This document shows, piece after piece, positions 56,137 through 63,997 of a stretch of DNA of 64,000 nucleotides (position 1 is the first letter of the stretch; each line of letters opens with the position of its first letter). The position numbers and the translations under genes are program-made. The notes under the pieces are model-generated. The model saw only the letters and a list, made by a program, of their open reading frames with translations, searched no databases and was not told where the DNA came from. This stretch comes from Anaerococcus obesiensis ph10 (GTDB lineage: Bacteria; Bacillota; Clostridia; Tissierellales; Peptoniphilaceae), in contig NZ_HE978532.1 in the NCBI RefSeq assembly GCF_000311745.1, positions 93,528 through 157,527 on the forward strand, written 5' to 3'.

Positions 56137-57106
56137 AAACAAAAATATTTTACTTGTATTAATTTTAAATTTATTGATGTCTTTGTTTGTAATTTATCTC
56201 AATCCAAGATTCGATATTCTAACACTTATTGGCTTTCTAGGTATAAATATAATTCTGTTTATAGTTATTTCAAAAATTGGAAAGGAAAAAGAGAAAGCTC
56301 TTGAGGATAAGATTAATAATATATTTAGCCTCCTCCATTCACTTGATATAGACTCGGATAATTATGAAATTATAGACGATGAATTTGGCAAACTCAGAGA
56401 TGAGATTATTAAAATTATTATAGAAAACAAGAGAATAGCTGAAAATGCAGAGAAAAATAAGGAAACTTTAAGAGAATATACTGAAGACATTGCCCATCAA
56501 ATAAAAACTCCGTTGACTGGATCACTATTATTGTTAGACCTATTAGAAGACGAAATTGATAATGTTTCAGAAGAATATATAGAAAGACTTATAGATAATT
56601 TACTTAGACTCCATAACTTATCTGACATTTTATTAAAATTGGCAGCCCTTGATTCTGGGACAATAGAAATGGCAAAAGATAGTATATCAGCTAGAGAGTT
56701 AGTTGAAGATATCATACGAAACCTAAAAGATTATTTTATAAAAGATAATATTGAAATTCCTCTTTATGGAGATGATTTTGATCTTATATGCGATAAGAAA
56801 TGGACCTATGAAGCACTTTTCAATGTGATGAAAAATGGTATAGAAGCTACAGAAGGTAGACAGATAGAAATCCAACTTAAAGAAACAAATCTATATAAAA
56901 GTATTTTTGTAGAAGATTTTTCTAAAGGTTTGGATCGTGAAATGTTAGAAAAAGTTTTTAAACGTTTTTATAAGCTGGATCCAAATTCGAAAGGCTATGG
57001 AATCGGGCTTCCTATGGCAAAATCTGTAATGGAAAGACAAAATGGAGAGCTTTTATATCATAAGGGGAAAAAATCAAATGCCTTTGAACTGAGATTTTAT
57101 AACTGA
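56129..57106 (+). CDS. Intramembrane-sensing histidine kinase (BceS-like)
   Basis: A 325-residue kinase. Two helices (~7-25 and ~31-50) are joined by a very short extracellular turn, so it has no real sensor domain, as in BceS/VraS-like kinases that sense through their ABC transporter. His123 in EDIAHQIKTPLTGSL is the phosphorylation site. The ATPase domain has NVMKNGIEAT (N box), EDFSKGLD (G1-like) and GYGIGLPMAKSVM (G2). It ends in a terminator before the ABC genes. Target is probably a cell-wall peptide antibiotic, by family. Confidence 0.9.
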   Translation: MSKNKNILLVLILNLLMSLFVIYLNPRFDILTLIGFLGINIILFIVISKIGKEKEKALEDKINNIFSLLHSLDIDSDNYEIIDDEFGKLRDEIIKIIIENKRIAENAEKNKETLREYTEDIAHQIKTPLTGSLLLLDLLEDEIDNVSEEYIERLIDNLLRLHNLSDILLKLAALDSGTIEMAKDSISARELVEDIIRNLKDYFIKDNIEIPLYGDDFDLICDKKWTYEALFNVMKNGIEATEGRQIEIQLKETNLYKSIFVEDFSKGLDREMLEKVFKRFYKLDPNSKGYGIGLPMAKSVMERQNGELLYHKGKKSNAFELRFYN

Positions 57107-57112
57107 TTAATT

Positions 57113-57176
57113 ATGGCTGTGTAAATAAAGCACAGTCATTTTTTCTAGTCACTTTCCAGTCACTTAAGTCTAATAT
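57113..57176 (+). promoter_or_regulatory. Terminator, then ABC promoter with response-regulator direct repeats
   Basis: GGCTGTG/CACAGTC with a T run (57115-57144) ends the regulator-kinase transcript. Immediately after, AGTCACTT occurs twice (57147-57154 and 57158-57165), exactly 11 bp apart, or one helical turn. A -10 TAATAT (57171-57176) follows six bases later, so the repeats cover the -35 position. This is the geometry expected for an OmpR-type regulator activating the ABC operon. Confidence 0.75.
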
Positions 57177-57204
57177 CATCTAAGAAAGATAAGGAGGACT
57201 AAAT

Positions 57205-57894
57205 ATGAATATTGTAAAAACAGTAGATTTAACAAAAACTTACAATAGTGGAGTAGAAGTACACGCTCTATCAAATGTGAATTTTGAAATGGAGAAAGGA
57301 GATCTTGTCGCCATTATTGGAGATAGCGGGTCAGGAAAGTCTACCTTGCTTCATCTATTAGCAGGAGTAGATACACCAACAAGTGGGGATATATTTATTC
57401 AAGATAAAAATATTACCAAGTTTAACAAAGACGAAATGACAGTATTTCGCAGAAGAAATATTGGAGTTGTCTACCAATTTTTTAATTTGATTCCAAATAT
57501 CAACGTTCGAAAAAATATCCTACTTCCTCTTTTATTGGACAATAAAAAAGTAGATGAAGAATATTTAAAGGAAATTTTGTCAATATTAGGAATAGAAGGA
57601 AAACTTGATAGGTATCCAAAGCAGTTATCAGGCGGAGAACAACAAAGGGTTGCTATTGCTAGAAGTCTTATTACAAGACCTGCCATCATTCTAGCAGATG
57701 AGCCTACAGGAAATCTTGATAGAAAAAACTCAGAAGAAATCACAGGACTTTTCAGACTTATAAATAAAAGATTAAATTCTACAATTATGATCATTACTCA
57801 TGATGAAAAAGTAGCAAATTCTTGTGATAAGGTCTATAGAATGGTAGATGGTAGGTTAAATTTCTTAGGAGATGGAACTTATGAAAATTATTAA
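57205..57894 (+). CDS. MacB/BceA-type ABC ATPase
   Basis: A 229-residue ATPase: Walker A GDSGSGKSTLLHLLAG (residues ~39-54), Q-loop YQFFNLIPN, signature LSGGEQQRVAIARSL, Walker B ILADEPTGNLD and switch His in IITHDEK. This LolD/MacB subfamily works with FtsX-fold permeases such as the one encoded next, with 14-bp overlap. It has its own regulated promoter and an AAGGAGG site. Confidence 0.94.
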   Translation: MNIVKTVDLTKTYNSGVEVHALSNVNFEMEKGDLVAIIGDSGSGKSTLLHLLAGVDTPTSGDIFIQDKNITKFNKDEMTVFRRRNIGVVYQFFNLIPNINVRKNILLPLLLDNKKVDEEYLKEILSILGIEGKLDRYPKQLSGGEQQRVAIARSLITRPAIILADEPTGNLDRKNSEEITGLFRLINKRLNSTIMIITHDEKVANSCDKVYRMVDGRLNFLGDGTYENY

Positions 57895-60379
57895 TGACCT
57901 AGCTGATGGAGCTGTAAAAGATAATAAGAAAGACAGTTTTGCTATTAAAATTTCCATACTTTTAGCAGTTATATTGCTAGGTACAGTTGTATTTATTGTA
58001 GGATCCTTAAAATATGACAAGTATAACTACGTAAGAAAAACTATTGGAGACTACCATGTAGCAATTACTGAAGTTGATGAAAAACTATATGATAAATTAA
58101 TAAATGATACGGATATAGAAAAAATTTCTTTTAATAAAATCATAGAGACAGATTTAAATGCAAATATTTATGAAAATGGAAAATATAGCAACCTATTAAC
58201 TGGCTATGAAATTAAAAAAGGAAGAAAACCTAATAACTCAAGCGAACTATTAGTGCCAGAAAGATTTTTAACAAAGAATAAAAATTATGATATAGGCTCT
58301 AAAATTACTGCAAGTGATAAAACTTATATTATAGTTGGAGTCTATGATGATTATGGATATTCTTTTGAAAAGTCTATGTTTCTTACTTTGGCTGATAGTG
58401 ATAAAAAGATAGACTTATTAAAAAACAATGGAGGTTTAGAAGCCTTAATTTGGTATAAGCATCCAAGAGATACTTATACAAAGACTAGGGAAATTTTATC
58501 TACTATGAATATAGACGAGAAGTCTTCAATAGACATAGGAAGACTATCTTATAATACAGATATTTTAGAGTATAAGTTGATTTATCCTCAAGGAATATTT
58601 CCGCCTAAGTCAGTGATAAAATCTGCTGTAGAAGAGTATAGTGCGTATTTTTTTCTAGTTCTTCTATTTGCTTTTATTATCTATGGTGCATTTAACGTAT
58701 GGAACAATAGGGATTTAAAAGAAATTGCCCTATTAAAAAGCACAGGTATGACTGCAAAACAAGTTAAAAAAATGATAAAAAAGAAAGCCTTTAAGCTATC
58801 TGCATTGCCAGTAGCCTTAGGTACACTTCTATCCTGGGTTTTCGCAAACTTATTAATGTATTTAATGTGGCTTAATAACTCAGTATCCTATAAGAATATG
58901 TCTGAGATAATTGGAGAAAGTTTTAAGGCACCAGATTTTCACCTAGTTTATTTAGATCCTACTTCTATTTTAATAATTATTTTATTATCGCTTTTGACAG
59001 TATATTTATCTGCGACAATCCCTGCTAGGAAAAGTGCAAAATTAAAGATAATAGAAGGTTTAAATGGGATTACAGAAAAAAATATAAAATTAGGAAAATC
59101 AAAAATAAATGGACCAATAGAAAAGACTTTAGCAAAAGATTATTACAGGTCTTATCGTTCAACCTATAGAATTATTGTAATTTCCATGGCTCTGTCTGCC
59201 TTTGTACTGACCACAGTCTTAGTTAGCCAGTCCTATAGAGCTTTGAATGAAAAATATAACTCTTATAAAAGTCCTTACAATTTTAATTCAAGTATTTACA
59301 CTGATAAGAGTTTAGATGAACACTTATTATATGACTTGGAAAAAATTGAAGGAGCAAAAGACCTTCATTTATATCAAAGAAATGATACTAAGTTTTACCT
59401 TGACGAAAATAAAAATTTTATTTCTAAAGACTTAAAAGATTCTTTAGCTAGTGGAAAAATAGCAGAAGATAGACTATATGCTAGTATATACGCTTTAACA
59501 GATGAAGATTTTGAAAAGCTTTTAAAAGAAAATAACATCTCTCATGCATCTTATTTATTGCTTAATAAGATAAGAAAAGATAACAAAACTCCGTATGCCT
59601 TTAGTGAGTATATAAAAATTTCTGATAAGGGATCCGTAGATATTACTTTAAAATATAATGCAAATGGTAAGTCCATGCCTATAAAAATAGATTCAAGTAT
59701 CGATGAAATGCCTTATAATATAGAAGCTTATAATGACAATCAAATATCTATCTTTACAAGTGAAAGTGCTATGAAAAAATTTATTGATGAATATGGAATA
59801 GATGAAGGCAACCCAGTTTATTATTACTTTGTAAAAATCAAAGCCGATAAAAACAAAGAAAAAGTTTTTGATGATGCTGAAAAAGTGATTTCAAATTATG
59901 TTCCAAAATCAGATCATGGAACTTCTACAGAAATTATAAAAGCTGCTATGAATAAAGAACAAATGAGAAATGAAAAACTATTAAATCTTGGCATACAAAT
60001 CATTCTTATAACAATTGCTCTTTCCAACGCCTACAATAGTTTTAAAGGAAACCTTAGAGCAAGAGCCAATGATTTTAAACTTCTATCCACTACAGGTATG
60101 ACAGAAAAACAAATGGAAAAGATGGTCTTTGGAGAAGGAAAAATATTGTTTAAAAATATTTTCTTAGCCTATATCTTTATGTTCATTATGGGAATTGCAT
60201 TGAGAGCATATAGAAGCAACTATGAATTAGTATTTGCGGTAAAAGGTCTGATAACAAATATGAATTATATCCCTCTAATAGTAGTATTTGTATTTATGAT
60301 TGTAGGAGTTTTACTAGCAATAAAAAGTGGATTTAAAACAATAAACGAAAACTCAGATAATACTTTCAAGAGTATATAA
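57881..60379 (+). CDS. FtsX-family ABC permease (antimicrobial peptide resistance type)
   Basis: An 832-residue permease. One N-terminal helix (ISILLAVILLGTVVFIVGSL), a large extracellular region, three helices around residues 250-400, a second N-terminal-like helix (VISMALSAFVLTTVLVSQSY), another large extracellular region and three final helices give two FtsX/MacB_PCD repeats. I start at ATG 57881 because GGAG lies 10 nt before it, while the ATG at 57872 touches the site. With the kinase and regulator upstream it forms a peptide-antibiotic sensing and detoxification module carried as mobile cargo. Confidence 0.88.
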   Translation: MKIINDLADGAVKDNKKDSFAIKISILLAVILLGTVVFIVGSLKYDKYNYVRKTIGDYHVAITEVDEKLYDKLINDTDIEKISFNKIIETDLNANIYENGKYSNLLTGYEIKKGRKPNNSSELLVPERFLTKNKNYDIGSKITASDKTYIIVGVYDDYGYSFEKSMFLTLADSDKKIDLLKNNGGLEALIWYKHPRDTYTKTREILSTMNIDEKSSIDIGRLSYNTDILEYKLIYPQGIFPPKSVIKSAVEEYSAYFFLVLLFAFIIYGAFNVWNNRDLKEIALLKSTGMTAKQVKKMIKKKAFKLSALPVALGTLLSWVFANLLMYLMWLNNSVSYKNMSEIIGESFKAPDFHLVYLDPTSILIIILLSLLTVYLSATIPARKSAKLKIIEGLNGITEKNIKLGKSKINGPIEKTLAKDYYRSYRSTYRIIVISMALSAFVLTTVLVSQSYRALNEKYNSYKSPYNFNSSIYTDKSLDEHLLYDLEKIEGAKDLHLYQRNDTKFYLDENKNFISKDLKDSLASGKIAEDRLYASIYALTDEDFEKLLKENNISHASYLLLNKIRKDNKTPYAFSEYIKISDKGSVDITLKYNANGKSMPIKIDSSIDEMPYNIEAYNDNQISIFTSESAMKKFIDEYGIDEGNPVYYYFVKIKADKNKEKVFDDAEKVISNYVPKSDHGTSTEIIKAAMNKEQMRNEKLLNLGIQIILITIALSNAYNSFKGNLRARANDFKLLSTTGMTEKQMEKMVFGEGKILFKNIFLAYIFMFIMGIALRAYRSNYELVFAVKGLITNMNYIPLIVVFVFMIVGVLLAIKSGFKTINENSDNTFKSI

Positions 60380-60383
60380 GAAA

Positions 60384-60416
60384 AAGGCTGTGAGCATTAA
60401 ACTCATAGCCTTTTTT
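60384..60416 (+). terminator. Terminator after the FtsX permease
   Basis: AAGGCTGTGAG and CTCATAGCCTT form the stem (one G-T pair), followed by six T residues. It is the boundary of the cargo module next to the relaxase remnant. Confidence 0.85.
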
Positions 60417-60424
60417 CTAGCACC

Positions 60425-60643
60425 AAACTTCCCTATAATAAAAAATCGTATTAGAATCCCATACAAAACTGAACTATTACTATCATTGTCTTCTCGCGTT
60501 TTCATAAACTGAATATGTACAGTAGATAGATAACATTTGAATGAAGATACCAAGATTTTTTCATCAGTTTTTTCAATCTTAGTAATGTAATCTATTGCCA
60601 AATTTAAAGTTGATTTTATTGGATGTGTTTTTATAATTACCAT
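60425..60643 (-). pseudogene. Relaxase (MobA/VirD2-like) N-terminal remnant
   Basis: From ATG 60643 the sequence reads MVIIKTHPIKSTLNLAIDYI, then TKIEKTDEKILVSSF, the start of mobilisation relaxases found next to mobC in Gram-positive elements. The following part (HIQFMKTREDNDSNSSVLYG) is degenerate compared with the family, and the histidine triad region is not recognisable. Similarity ends near 60425, where the terminator of the ABC module begins. The gene is therefore cut by the cargo module. An open frame through 60353 is incidental. Confidence 0.7.
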
Positions 60644-60644
60644 A

Positions 60645-60990
60645 CTAATCACCAGAACTTTCTTTTGATTTATTAAGAAGTAGGGAATGGATCTGCCATA
60701 TTTCTTTTGATAATTTTTCTATCTGATTATTCATAGATTCAATTTCATTTTTGTAAATAACACCAGTTGTATTAGTTGCTTTTGCAATCTGGTTTATGTT
60801 ATTTGTTGCATTTGAAAGTAACAATTACAGGTTTCTAAATGGTTCTAAATCTACAACATAAATTTCTTTTTCTAATACACATTTTCTAAGAAAGTGAGAC
60901 ATAGTTTTGCAATTTGCAAGTTTCATTTTCTTTTCAAAAATTTCTTTTTCTTCATCTGTTAAATATATTTTTAGTTGATTTTTAAATTTA
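60645..60990 (-). pseudogene. mobC-like relaxosome gene, degraded copy
   Basis: Closely matches the intact copy at 63510-63872 (for example KIYLTDEEKEIFEKKMKLAN and QIAKATNTTGVIYKNE). The first ~10 codons are missing. A TAA at 60835-60837 replaces the Gln of LQWLLSN, so the frame is closed in the middle. It ends 1 bp before the relaxase remnant, keeping the mobC-relaxase gene order. Confidence 0.85.
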
Positions 60991-61036
60991 TTTTATACTA
61001 TATGTCGCTTTTAAGTGTACAACCTATCAAATAAAA

Positions 61037-61078
61037 AAGAGAGTGTATCAGAATTTAATCATTCTGACACACCCTCTT
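61037..61078 (-). terminator. Terminator of the ApeA operon
   Basis: AAGAGGGTGTGTCAGAAT and ATTCTGATACACTCTCTT form an 18-bp stem with one mismatch, followed by T6 on the minus strand. Its upstream arm encodes the last codons of the XRE gene. Confidence 0.9.
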
Positions 61079-61277
61079 CATTTATATAGCTAACAATATC
61101 TCCCTCATCACATTTAAGACTTTCACAAATTCTTGCTAAAACATCCATGCTAACAATCTCATTCTTACCTAACTTATGAAGAGTTGCTGAGGACATCCCT
61201 GTATCTAGTCTTAAGTCTTCTTTATACATTTTCTTCTCGTCAAGCAACTTTCAAAGTTTGCTGTAATAAAATGCCAT
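61059..61277 (-). pseudogene. XRE-family regulator with nonsense codon
   Basis: From ATG 61277 the reading is MAFYYSKL, TGA (61251-61253), KLLDEKKMYKEDLRLDTGMS and on to CESLKCDEGDIVSYINEEGVSE. Related proteins, including the one at 55281, have Trp at the stop position (KLWKKLID), so this is a single TGG-to-TGA change. Re-initiation at the TTG two codons later would give a 62-residue protein that keeps the recognition helix. It closes the DUF4275-ApeA operon. Confidence 0.8.
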
Positions 61278-61320
61278 ATTTTTCTCTTTCATTGCTATAT
61301 TATTATTCACGCTTTTTAAC

Positions 61321-62763
61321 TCACAGTCTCTCTTTTATCTCATGAGTTCCTTCTTGTAAAAATTTAATATCATTAAGCCTGTTCATCTCTTCTACTGTTT
61401 TCTTCCTTAATTCGTCAGTAGAAAAACCTAGAATCTTTAGAATATGGAACTGTAGTAATATCCTTAGTTCAGCATTTACTAAAGGCAATTCTTCTCTTGA
61501 AAGTGCCTTCTCTTCTTTTTCGATATTATAATGAGTATAGTAATTTCTCGTATCTACTACCTTACTGATATATTCTACTTTATTGTAAGAACTAGGCCAG
61601 AAGGGTAATATTCCTTCAGCAAAAATTAAATCAGCCAAGCGACTTCTTAGATGTATCTTTTTACTATTTTGCTGATGCTCATCAAGTAAAAAATCGTGCC
61701 ATTGATTCTGATTCTCATTACCCCTACCAAAATTATAAGTAATTTTTTCAACTCTAGTAATGTAATCTTTTACATCATCAGTGATAAATCTTGCATGAAA
61801 AGTCTCTAAAGCTTGAACCAAGTTTAAAAACAAGACTTCTGGTGCTGTAATTTTATTAGAAAAAACAGTAAAGTAAAGATCCAAGACTGGTTTAAGTTTA
61901 GAATATCTATTATTCCAATTTAAAAAAATATTTTGATCATTTATATCTCTTAAAGTAAAGATAAATTTGAACGGTCTAATACTTGCAGTAGATTTTTTCT
62001 CTCCCTTTCCAAACAACAAATCAGCTTTTAAAAAATGTTTAGTAACAGATCCATCTTTGTTTTCAAATTCTGAATATATTGTTGGGTGTTGATATTTAAT
62101 ATTCTCAATAACTACCTCATTATCAATACCAAGGCCTATAAGATACTGAATAGATAAAATATCATCTAGTATTTCATCAATCTCTTTAGGTTGATTATAA
62201 ACAAAGTCTACAAGAACACTTTGACGTGCAATAATCTCCTTACTATATGAATTGCTTTCCATACTTCCCTGTACAGGATAAAATTTTATAAGTAAACCAT
62301 CTCCAAATTTAAAATTAACAGGATCTTCATGTTCCCAAATCAAATTCACACCATAATTTGAGGAATAGTCCCAGTTATATTTGCACAATCTAGACCAATT
62401 TATTATCTCCCCAAAGTCAACGGTAACATTTGAAAACATTACCTCATCTTCAGACTTTATTTCTAGCCCCCAGAAAGCAAAATCAGAGTAAATAATTTGT
62501 TGTGTATATGATAATAGATATGTGTGCTCTTTACCCGTTTCACATTTATATAACAAAACTTTTGCTCCAGAAAATAAAGTGCCACATATATATGGAATCT
62601 TTCCTTTATAAGGTGGTCTAGGCATTGGATTACTATCACTGGCTGGAATAATTAATTCAAGAACAATAAAATTTTTATCCGAATCAATATGCAGTTCTCC
62701 TTGAAAAGTTTTCTCACTATCAAAAAATTTCCATGTTCCGCCATATTTTTGTATATTTCTCAT
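61321..62763 (-). CDS. ApeA-type HEPN anti-phage protein
   Basis: A 480-residue protein. The N-terminal ~300 residues (starting YGGTWKFFDSEKTFQGEL, with FSGAKVLLYKCETGKE) match the ApeA N-terminal domain, and the C-terminal ~170 residues are a HEPN domain. Arg406-x4-His411 in DTRNYYTHYN is the catalytic RNase motif. ApeA proteins protect against phages, probably by RNA cleavage after infection. A GGAGG site lies 5 nt before ATG 62763, and the gene follows the DUF4275-like gene by 9 bp. An XRE gene follows it. The module is inserted between two mobC copies. Confidence 0.85.
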   Translation of the reverse strand: MRNIQKYGGTWKFFDSEKTFQGELHIDSDKNFIVLELIIPASDSNPMPRPPYKGKIPYICGTLFSGAKVLLYKCETGKEHTYLLSYTQQIIYSDFAFWGLEIKSEDEVMFSNVTVDFGEIINWSRLCKYNWDYSSNYGVNLIWEHEDPVNFKFGDGLLIKFYPVQGSMESNSYSKEIIARQSVLVDFVYNQPKEIDEILDDILSIQYLIGLGIDNEVVIENIKYQHPTIYSEFENKDGSVTKHFLKADLLFGKGEKKSTASIRPFKFIFTLRDINDQNIFLNWNNRYSKLKPVLDLYFTVFSNKITAPEVLFLNLVQALETFHARFITDDVKDYITRVEKITYNFGRGNENQNQWHDFLLDEHQQNSKKIHLRSRLADLIFAEGILPFWPSSYNKVEYISKVVDTRNYYTHYNIEKEEKALSREELPLVNAELRILLQFHILKILGFSTDELRKKTVEEMNRLNDIKFLQEGTHEIKERL

Positions 62764-62772
62764 CTAAGCCTC

Positions 62773-63144
62773 CTAAATATGATTCTCTGTATTAGAGCAA
62801 AAATAAGGTCCTAATTCTTCTTCATGCGTTTTTATATTTGTCCATGACCAATCGGAAGCGACAAGATATACCTCGTCATATCTATCGAGCATGTCTGCAG
62901 TAATTTCTTCAATGTTATTTTCAAAAACTTTATTTTCATCCCAAGGGAAAAAATAAATTGGACCTACTTTATTTACCTTGTCAAAAGTTTTTCTCGCTTC
63001 ATTTCCGACCAAGTAACTTCCCTTATCAATTAAATCCAAAAAAGCATGCCATATAAAATTACCTGAATCTCTAACTCTAAAATCTAAATCTTTTTTAGAG
63101 ACATCTTTTGTAAAATGTTTTATCCATTCTTTCTCAAAATTCAT
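62773..63144 (-). CDS. DUF4275-like protein, partner of ApeA
   Basis: A 123-residue soluble protein. The N-terminal NFEKEWIKHFTKDVSKKDLD, FIWHAFLDL with an acidic helix, and the C-terminal SDWSWTNIKTHEEELGPYF fit the DUF4275 pattern as I remember it. Its function is not known. I start at ATG 63144 with GGAG 7 nt upstream, because earlier starts read into the terminator region. Its tight coupling to apeA (9 bp) suggests an immunity, activator or sensor subunit; that is inference. Confidence 0.65.
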   Translation of the reverse strand: MNFEKEWIKHFTKDVSKKDLDFRVRDSGNFIWHAFLDLIDKGSYLVGNEARKTFDKVNKVGPIYFFPWDENKVFENNIEEITADMLDRYDEVYLVASDWSWTNIKTHEEELGPYFCSNTENHI

Positions 63145-63222
63145 AGAGATACTCCGTAGCGTTTTCATCTTCAACTTACTAAAGATTATTATACCAGATA
63201 AAATCAAATTTCTCATTTAAAA

Positions 63223-63246
63223 AGGTGCCGTGTTTCTACGACACCT
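63223..63246 (-). terminator. Terminator after the mobC-linked small gene
   Basis: AGGTGTCG and CGGCACCT (one mismatch) around a 7-nt loop with T5 on the minus strand. It separates the mob genes from the DUF4275-ApeA operon. Confidence 0.75.
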
Positions 63247-63254
63247 CGGTTTAT

Positions 63255-63503
63255 TTATTCGATTTTATCAATCAAAGTTTCATTATTTCTAACAAAACTT
63301 TGATTAAACTTGAATAGTTCCTCTAACATATTTTTCATATCTGAGTGATAAACTTTCTCAAAATTCTCGTAACGATCTTGTACTTCCTGGAAGGTATCTC
63401 TCATGGCGTCTAGTTCCTTAATAAAATCCTCAATGCCTCCTAAACCTAAACATAATTCTCTTTCTTTTTCCAATAATCCTTGTTCATTCATATAAATTTT
63501 CAT
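63255..63503 (-). CDS. Small coiled-coil protein next to mobC
   Basis: An 82-residue, strongly acidic, helical protein (ELDAMRDTFQEVQDRYENFE, then MLEELFKFNQSF) that I do not recognise. It has a GGAG site and starts 6 bp after mobC, so it is co-transcribed with it. In the degraded copy at 60645 the relaxase gene occupies this place, so this gene may belong to the inserted material or to a variant mob region. Confidence 0.6.
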   Translation of the reverse strand: MKIYMNEQGLLEKERELCLGLGGIEDFIKELDAMRDTFQEVQDRYENFEKVYHSDMKNMLEELFKFNQSFVRNNETLIDKIE

Positions 63504-63509
63504 TCTTTC

Positions 63510-63872
63510 TTACTCCTGATATTCTTGTATTTTTTGAATTCTTTTTAATAATAAGCTGTGAATATCCCAGATTTCTTTGGATAACTTGTCTACGTCTTGC
63601 CTGATAGCCTGTATGTCATTTTTGTAAATAACACCAGTCATATTAGTAGCTTTTGCAATCTGGTTTATATTATTTGTTACATTTGAAAGTAACCATTGAA
63701 GATCTCTAAATGGTTCTAGGTCTACAATATAAATTTCTTTTTCTAATACACATTTTCTAAGAAAGTGGGACATTGTTTTGCAATTTGCAAGTTTCATTTT
63801 CTTTTCAAATATTTCTTTTTCGTCGTCTGTTAAATATATTTTAAGTTGATTTTTTCTTGTTCTATTATCCAT
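63510..63872 (-). CDS. mobC: MobC-like relaxosome accessory protein
   Basis: A 120-residue protein. The N-terminal KNQLKIYLTDDEKEIFEKKM is a ribbon-helix-helix DNA-binding start, MSHFLRKCVLEK follows, and the C-terminal part (LLSNVTNNINQIAKATNMTG) is the conserved MobC segment. It binds oriT and helps the relaxase. ATG 63872 has a GGAG site. The inverted repeats upstream (63905-63997) are where an oriT would be expected. No intact relaxase follows in this window. Confidence 0.85.
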   Translation of the reverse strand: MDNRTRKNQLKIYLTDDEKEIFEKKMKLANCKTMSHFLRKCVLEKEIYIVDLEPFRDLQWLLSNVTNNINQIAKATNMTGVIYKNDIQAIRQDVDKLSKEIWDIHSLLLKRIQKIQEYQE

Positions 63873-63904
63873 AATTTTCTCCTTTGCTTATATCTTTTGG
63901 GGTC

Positions 63905-63997
63905 TTAGGGTTCTCCCTAACAAGGTAAAAATCATAAAATTAGATAGCCTTAAAAGCTATTGATTTTTTGATTTTTTCGTAAGTGGGTACTCACTTA
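63905..63997. other. Inverted repeats upstream of mobC, candidate oriT region
   Basis: Three inverted repeats in 93 bp: TTAGGG-N4-CCCTAA (63905-63920), ATAGC/GCTAT (63944-63960) and TAAGTG-N6-CACTTA (63980-63997). Mobilisation origins usually lie just upstream of mobC and contain such repeats. No nic consensus could be confirmed and the window ends here. Confidence 0.4.

Noticed and set aside
60353..60652. 99-residue gene antisense to the end of the FtsX permease
   Set aside because: Only the first ~70 codons resemble a relaxase and they degrade toward the cargo terminator. The rest is an accidental extension into the permease gene.
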